Shown here one piece after another: positions 27,622 through 32,110 of a stretch of DNA of 32,110 nucleotides. The position numbers and the translations under genes are program-made. The stretch spans positions 1 to 32,110 of the IMG/VR virus record IMGVR_UViG_3300032331_002422; one strand, 5' to 3'. Position 1 is the first letter of the stretch. Each line of letters begins with the position of its first letter. The notes beneath the pieces were generated by a model, which was not told where the DNA came from, did not search any database, and saw nothing but the letters and a program-made list of their open reading frames with translations. Source of the DNA: a virus.

Positions 27622-28353
27622 ATGCCCGACATTTTTGAGACGATCCTAGGTGGCGCACTCGCCGGCGGCGCGAAGAAGTATTTCGTCCCGGAGAAAATCC
27701 AGCGGCAAGACGTGCTCGGCGTGGGCCAGATTGGCGGAGACCCGAATCGCGTCGAGGACGAATACCAGCGCCAGCTTCGCGAGCAGCTCGCGCAGCGTCA
27801 ACGCGCCGAAGAAGCGCGTCTCTACGACGAACAGCGTCAACGCATCCTTGGTGCAATGCAGCCCTCAACCGTCGCGACCGAGGCCGCACGCCAGCAAGCC
27901 TACCAAGGCGCGCAAGCGACCCTTGGCGCAGCTCGAAGCCAGGGAGGCATCGCCGGTGCGCAAACGAGCGGCCTCGCCGCTCTAGGTGCCGGCCAGGCGC
28001 AGCAGGCGGGCATGGTCGAAGCTCGCCAGGTGCAGGCGCAGGAGGAGCAGCGCAACGCGCTCGCGCAGGCGCAGCTTGCGGAGATGCTCCGCCAGCAGGA
28101 GCTCGCACGCATCGCGCTTGAGCGCGGCGACGTGGCGCAAGCCCTCGGGGCGCAACGTGCGCTTCTGGTGCCCGAAATCGAGATGCGGCAGCAGTACGCC
28201 GCAGCCGAGGCCGAGCGCGCTCGCCGGATGCAAGGCGCAACGGCGCAGGGCCTCGCGACCCTCGGCGCGTCAGCATACGATGCGTATTCGGCATACGAAA
28301 AAGAGCAGCAGAAGAAGGCCGACGACGAATTCAAGCGCGTGATGGGGTTCTAA
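27622..28353 (+). CDS. Internal virion protein with N-terminal glycine zipper
   Basis: This 243-residue protein begins six bases after the tail gene. Residues 6-16 (ETILGGALAGG) form a short glycine-zipper hydrophobic segment. The remainder is a long Gln/Ala/Arg-rich coiled-coil rod with few aromatic residues. The ILGGAL segment recurs, at DNA level too, in the last ejection protein (31677). Proteins of this style are carried inside the head of short-tailed phages and ejected first. The C-terminal YEKEQQKKADDEFKR is a charged helix. Confidence 0.6.
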   Translation: MPDIFETILGGALAGGAKKYFVPEKIQRQDVLGVGQIGGDPNRVEDEYQRQLREQLAQRQRAEEARLYDEQRQRILGAMQPSTVATEAARQQAYQGAQATLGAARSQGGIAGAQTSGLAALGAGQAQQAGMVEARQVQAQEEQRNALAQAQLAEMLRQQELARIALERGDVAQALGAQRALLVPEIEMRQQYAAAEAERARRMQGATAQGLATLGASAYDAYSAYEKEQQKKADDEFKRVMGF

Positions 28354-29064
28354 ATGGCGATGCAACCTTTCCAGATGCAACCGCGTGCGGTATCGTTCGG
28401 TCAACCGGCCGCGCAGCCCGAGCAGTTCTACGCGGGCAACGTGCCGCCCGAGCTCATGGCGCAGGTGCAGGCCAGCAAGCAAGCGCAGGAAGAGGAGCGC
28501 CGCGCCTACGAGGAGCAGATCGCAAGGCTCCGCGCGATGCCCGGCCAGCAGATCGAACGCATGTTTGCAGCGCGCGCCCCGCAGGAGGCCGCGGTGACGG
28601 CCCTCGGGCAGCGTGCAGCAACGCTCGAAGGCGGTGCAGCTCTCCAAGGCGTGCAGCAGGCTCGCGAGCGCGCGCAAGCTCAGGCGATGCAATCCCCGCA
28701 AGCCATCCTCGGCGGCCAGATCGGCACCGCAGCGGCCTCGCAGTTCGGCGCGCTCGAGCAAGAGGCAGCGGCGCGTCAAGCGGCCTACCTCCGCGGCCTC
28801 GGCGCGCTTGGCCAAGGTCTCGCGAGCGAGGCCGAGCAGATGCGCCTCACGGAGCAAGAGCTCCTCCGCGACATGCAAACTCGCTTCCTTGCGGCGCAGC
28901 GCGCGGCCGGTGGCCTCCAGGAGCGCAGCGCGGCATCGCGTCAAGCGCAGTTCGGGACGGCCGGCACGGTGGCCGGGACCATCCTCGGCGCTGTGGTGGG
29001 AGGCCCCGCCGGTGCAGGTATCGGCGGCAAGCTCGGCGGTGCGGCCGGCGGCGGTATGGGTTGA
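28354..29064 (+). CDS. Internal virion protein with C-terminal glycine zipper
   Basis: This 236-residue protein starts at the base following the previous stop codon. The body is an Ala/Gln/Glu coiled coil. The C-terminus (from about 205) is a hydrophobic Gly-rich stretch, GTILGAVVGGPAGAGIGGKL, ending in Gly/Met residues, a classic membrane-inserting glycine zipper. Together with its neighbours it probably forms the ejection conduit. The mirrored placement of zippers (N-terminal in the previous protein, C-terminal here) suggests the two could pair. Confidence 0.65.
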   Translation: MAMQPFQMQPRAVSFGQPAAQPEQFYAGNVPPELMAQVQASKQAQEEERRAYEEQIARLRAMPGQQIERMFAARAPQEAAVTALGQRAATLEGGAALQGVQQARERAQAQAMQSPQAILGGQIGTAAASQFGALEQEAAARQAAYLRGLGALGQGLASEAEQMRLTEQELLRDMQTRFLAAQRAAGGLQERSAASRQAQFGTAGTVAGTILGAVVGGPAGAGIGGKLGGAAGGGMG

Positions 29065-29073
29065 GGTAACAGC

Positions 29074-31050
29074 ATGTCCAACGGATTCATGAGCCCAATT
29101 CCGAGCCCGCTCGACTTCGATCCCAACATCCCCGGCGGGTACGCCGTCCCGGCCGCCGTGCTCGGCTCAACGCCTGGCAGTGCGCAGGCAAGTACGGCCG
29201 TGCTCGGCTCCGCGCCCGTCGCGACGCCCGCACCGGCTCCCGCTCCGCCTCCTCCCACGCGCGTTCCGTATAGCGCCGATTGGTTCACGTTCGGCGGCGC
29301 ATCGGCGGCGCAACGTCTCCTCGAGCGCGTGGGCGCGGCGACGATGGGCATCGACACGAGCGGCCCGGCAGCGGCCCCGGCCGCAGCAGCGCCCCAGGCA
29401 ACGGGCGTGGGCGTGCTTCCGCTTTCGCAGCTCCCGCAGAGCTTTAGCGGCGTGGGCGCGCAGTATGCCCCGCCGTTGCCCGCAGAGGGCCCTAGCGCGG
29501 CCCCGGTGGCGCAAGGCGCACCGATGGCAGCCCCGGCCGCCGCAGCCCCGCCACGAGGCGCGCAGGGCGCGGGAGCGGGCGTTCCTGACTCGTTCATGGG
29601 CGTCGACCTTCGCGGGGCGAAGCAAGCGGCCGCGGGCCTTGGCCAGGTCTCCGAGGTGGGCGGCATCCAGATGGGCGCGCTTACGGGCGAGCGCAAGGCA
29701 CTCGAGGAGCGTGCGGGACGACTCACCGAGGCGACCACGGCAGCAGAGGCGAACCTAGCGAAGGCGCAAGAGGCTGAGCAGGCGGTGGCGCGCGAGCGCG
29801 AGGCGCTCGCCGGCCAGCAGGCCGAGGCCGCGCGAGTGGCCGAAGAAGACTTGGCTATTGAGCGCCAGACGCGCCGAGTCGCAGCGGAAGACGCCGCGAA
29901 GAAGCTCGAGTCCGCGCAAACGGCGCTCGACGAGACCAAGATCGACGTGGACAAGGCATACGGCGGAGCAGCCGGGAGAATTTTCGCCGGTCTCGCGGTG
30001 GCCCTCGGCAGCTTTGGCGCTTCGCTCACGGGCGGCCCCAATTACGCGATGCAGATCGTCAACGACCGCATTAACCGGGAGCTCGACGCGCAACGCACGG
30101 AGCTCGACAAGGCCAAGGGCAAAGTTTCGGAGCTCGGGCGCATCCTCCAGAAAAATGAGGATTTGCTCGGCGACGCGACAAAGGCCCGCAACCTGGCGCG
30201 CGCGCAGACGTTCACCGCCCTCGCGGCTGACGTAGAAGCCCGCGCCAAGGGCCGCGAGCTCGCACCGCAGCAAGCCAAGGTGGTCGCGGACCTCCGCGCC
30301 CGTGCAGCAGCGGAAATGGACCAGCTCCAAGCCGGCATCCGCGAGACGCAAACGAAGGCGCAGCTTATCCCGGCCGTGGAGCGTCAGCAGCGCGCGCAAG
30401 CGGCTTTTGCGGCCAAGGCAGCGGCAGGGAAGGAAGAGCGCGACATTCGCAAGGCCGCGATTCTGGAAAGCATTAAGCAAGGGAACCTTACGATCGACCC
30501 GACGACGGGGAACCTTGTGCGCGGCGCGGGCAGCCCTGAGCAGCAGGAGAAGCTCATCGGCCGCACGACGGCGCTCGTGAAGACGCTGGACGAAAAGAAC
30601 CTGATTACGGGCCCGCAAAGTATGGCCGAGCTTATGCAGAGCGTGGGTGTGGACCCGACGACGGGCACCCGCAACCCGAGCGCCAACGTGGCCGGGTTTG
30701 CCTTTGGGCGCACGAACCCGATGGCGATTAGCTCCGATGCGCGCGAGATCCGCCGCAAAATCGTGGAGCAGGTCGAATCCGTTGCCAAGGCATCGGGCGG
30801 CGTTGTCACCGACAGCGATCGCGAAGGGGCGCTCAAGCGCATCAACGGATCTGGCACGCTCGACGAGCTCCAGAGCGCCGTTGGCGACTTTTACGGCAAG
30901 TATGCCGCGAAGGCCCGCAGCTTCGCAGCCGCAGACCCGCAGGCCTTCCAGGTCATCGCGCAAAGCAACCCGGCCCTTGCGTCCGTGGTCAACTTCGGCC
31001 AGGCGCAATCCGCGGCAACGGCCGCGGGCCTCCGTCGCGGGGCGCGCTAA
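29074..31050 (+). CDS. Large internal virion / ejection protein
   Basis: This 658-residue protein has three parts. The N-terminal 190 residues are disordered and Pro/Ala-rich (APAPAPPPPTRVP and similar). Residues 195-310 are a coiled coil (ERKALEERAGRLTEATTAAE and on), followed by a membrane-like AGRIFAGLAVALGSFGASL segment near 301-320. The C-terminal 330 residues are helical, with a globular-looking region around NLITGPQSMAELMQSVGVDP. It fits the middle-sized ejection protein of short-tailed phages. Start at ATG after GAGGTAAC. It overlaps the next gene by one base (TAATG). Confidence 0.7.
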   Translation: MSNGFMSPIPSPLDFDPNIPGGYAVPAAVLGSTPGSAQASTAVLGSAPVATPAPAPAPPPPTRVPYSADWFTFGGASAAQRLLERVGAATMGIDTSGPAAAPAAAAPQATGVGVLPLSQLPQSFSGVGAQYAPPLPAEGPSAAPVAQGAPMAAPAAAAPPRGAQGAGAGVPDSFMGVDLRGAKQAAAGLGQVSEVGGIQMGALTGERKALEERAGRLTEATTAAEANLAKAQEAEQAVAREREALAGQQAEAARVAEEDLAIERQTRRVAAEDAAKKLESAQTALDETKIDVDKAYGGAAGRIFAGLAVALGSFGASLTGGPNYAMQIVNDRINRELDAQRTELDKAKGKVSELGRILQKNEDLLGDATKARNLARAQTFTALAADVEARAKGRELAPQQAKVVADLRARAAAEMDQLQAGIRETQTKAQLIPAVERQQRAQAAFAAKAAAGKEERDIRKAAILESIKQGNLTIDPTTGNLVRGAGSPEQQEKLIGRTTALVKTLDEKNLITGPQSMAELMQSVGVDPTTGTRNPSANVAGFAFGRTNPMAISSDAREIRRKIVEQVESVAKASGGVVTDSDREGALKRINGSGTLDELQSAVGDFYGKYAAKARSFAAADPQAFQVIAQSNPALASVVNFGQAQSAATAAGLRRGAR

Positions 31051-32110
31051 TGGCCGACGTAACGATCCGCACTCCGCAAGGAGAGCTTTTCACCGGCCCG
31101 CAAGAGCGCGTCGCGAAGTTCCAGGAGCTCATCCCTGGCGCGCAGGTGCTCACGCCCGAGCAGGCGACCGAGGCCGCACGCGTCGAGGCGCTGCGCGAGG
31201 AGCAAGGCGGCATCACGGGCGCGGGCGTGCAGTTCGCCGAGAGCCTTATCGAGGGCGGGACGGCGCTCCCCATCGGCCAGGCGCTTGAGCGCGCCTATGG
31301 GCGTCTCAAGGGTGGCGAGCAAGGCGAGCAAGAGGCCATCGAGCGAATGCGCATCCGCGAGGAGCAACAGCCCGCGGCAGCTCTCGCAGGGCTGGCCATC
31401 GGCTTCGGTGGCGCGGCGCTCGTGCCGGGCGTTGGCGAAGCCGTGGGCGCGGCCCGTGCGGCCCGTCTCGCGACGACCGCCCCGCGTGCGATTATGGGCC
31501 TTGGTGGCCGTGCGGCGGCGCTTGCGGAAGCGCGCGTGGCTCAAGAGGGCATCAAGCGCGGCATCGCGGGCGCAGCAGCTCGCGGCGTGGCGGAAGGCGC
31601 AGCCCTCGGCACCGGCCAACTTGCGAAAGACCTGGTGCTTGACCGCGACATTAGCGGTGAGCTCGTGGCCGAGCGCATCCTAGGTGGCGCACTCATCGGC
31701 GGCGCGGGCGGTGCGCTTTTCGAGGGCCTTGGGCAAGCCGCAGTGAAGGCAGCGGAAGCAGCCGGCGCAGGAACCGCGCTCGGTCTCGCTGGCGCTGGCC
31801 TTGGTGGCGCTATGTTCGGCGTCCCCGGCGCGGCGGCCGGCGGCTACCTCGGCACCCGTGTAGGTCGCGCGCTTGGCAAGAGCGCCGCAGCGGGCGAGCG
31901 TGCAGCATTGGCAGAGGCAGCCGAGCGCGAGGCGTTCGCGGCCAAAGCGGCACGCGGCGAGACCGTCAAGACGGGCGATCTGACCGCCGAAGAGCGCGCG
32001 GCCATCCTCGACCGCGCGGAGCTCGAGGCCATCAACGAGACGGCCCTCCGTGAGGAGGAAATGGGCGGCCTCGACTCAGCGGAGGCGGAGCTCGTGCGTA
32101 AGCAGCGCGC
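31050..32110 (+). CDS. Internal virion / ejection protein, N-terminal part (runs off the edge)
   Basis: This piece starts at the TAATG overlap and runs off the window edge. Through the terminal repeat it continues in frame at base 2, for 1024 residues in total. The first 100 residues are globular and polar. Three hydrophobic glycine-zipper stretches follow, near 109-136 (LAGLAIGFGGAALVPGVG), 210-226 (ILGGALIGGAGGALFEG) and 240-266 (LAGAGLGGAMFGVPGAAAGG), each able to insert in a membrane. A charged helical region follows and continues in the other piece. The combination, membrane segments first and a very long helical tail after, is typical of the largest ejection protein of short-tailed phages. 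Confidence 0.75.
   Translation, partial: MADVTIRTPQGELFTGPQERVAKFQELIPGAQVLTPEQATEAARVEALREEQGGITGAGVQFAESLIEGGTALPIGQALERAYGRLKGGEQGEQEAIERMRIREEQQPAAALAGLAIGFGGAALVPGVGEAVGAARAARLATTAPRAIMGLGGRAAALAEARVAQEGIKRGIAGAAARGVAEGAALGTGQLAKDLVLDRDISGELVAERILGGALIGGAGGALFEGLGQAAVKAAEAAGAGTALGLAGAGLGGAMFGVPGAAAGGYLGTRVGRALGKSAAAGERAALAEAAEREAFAAKAARGETVKTGDLTAEERAAILDRAELEAINETALREEEMGGLDSAEAELVRKQR
31988..32110. repeat. Right copy of the 123-bp direct terminal repeat
   Basis: This stretch is identical over its full length to bases 1-123. It closes the circle, and the ejection-protein frame (starting 31050) passes through it without change. The unit genome is therefore 31,987 bp. Confidence 0.95.

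Overview
The window is an essentially complete genome of a small, GC-rich, tailed dsDNA phage with podovirus-type gene content. The first 123 bases (1-123) are repeated exactly at the end (31988-32110). One reading frame leaves the right edge and re-enters in the same frame at the left edge. The molecule therefore closes into a circle, or is circularly permuted, with a unit of 31,987 bp. Every gene I can support is on the + strand. There is no tape-measure or sheath gene, and three or four large glycine/alanine-rich internal virion proteins are present, which points to a short-tailed virion. A putative lipoprotein and a spanin-like membrane protein suggest a high-GC Gram-negative host. I see no integrase, partition system, phage RNA polymerase, DNA polymerase, tRNA or CRISPR.

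Layout, reading the circle. Late virion module (15896-31050, then 31050 round to 2137): small terminase, an acetyltransferase-like gene, a small overlapping gene, large terminase, portal, scaffold, a terminator-like hairpin, major capsid protein, a decoration-like protein, adaptor, a very large tail protein, then four internal/ejection proteins. The last of these is cut by the window edges. Receptor-binding and lysis module (2134-6267): small structural protein, tail fibre, several tiny phage proteins including two membrane proteins and a lipoprotein, then a glucosaminidase endolysin with an unusual C-terminal Trp/Arg-rich helix.

Early operon 1 (6318-9307) begins with a textbook sigma-70 promoter overlapped by a near-palindromic operator. 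It encodes two mini-proteins, an ERF annealing protein, a Cas4/RecB-like Fe-S nuclease, a sigma-factor-like protein and an acidic-tailed protein, and ends at a UUCG terminator. Early operon 2 (9312-15441) starts with a second copy of the same 18-bp operator directly before a small HTH regulator. It continues through a run of small genes, a replication initiator carrying a probable origin, a DnaB-type helicase and a RusA resolvase, and ends at a strong terminator. A 215-bp hairpin-rich non-coding stretch (15681-15895) separates the early genes from the terminase genes and is the best candidate for packaging or late-control signals.

Across the genome about two dozen gene pairs overlap by exactly four bases (ATGA or GTGA), so translation is probably coupled through long operons. 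The largest stretch without a gene is 215 bp. Features most worth following up: the two-operator regulatory circuit, the sigma-like early protein, the helically phased 10-bp repeats inside the replication gene, the pre-terminase hairpin array, and the staircase of long out-of-frame overlaps from the acetyltransferase-like gene to the large terminase.
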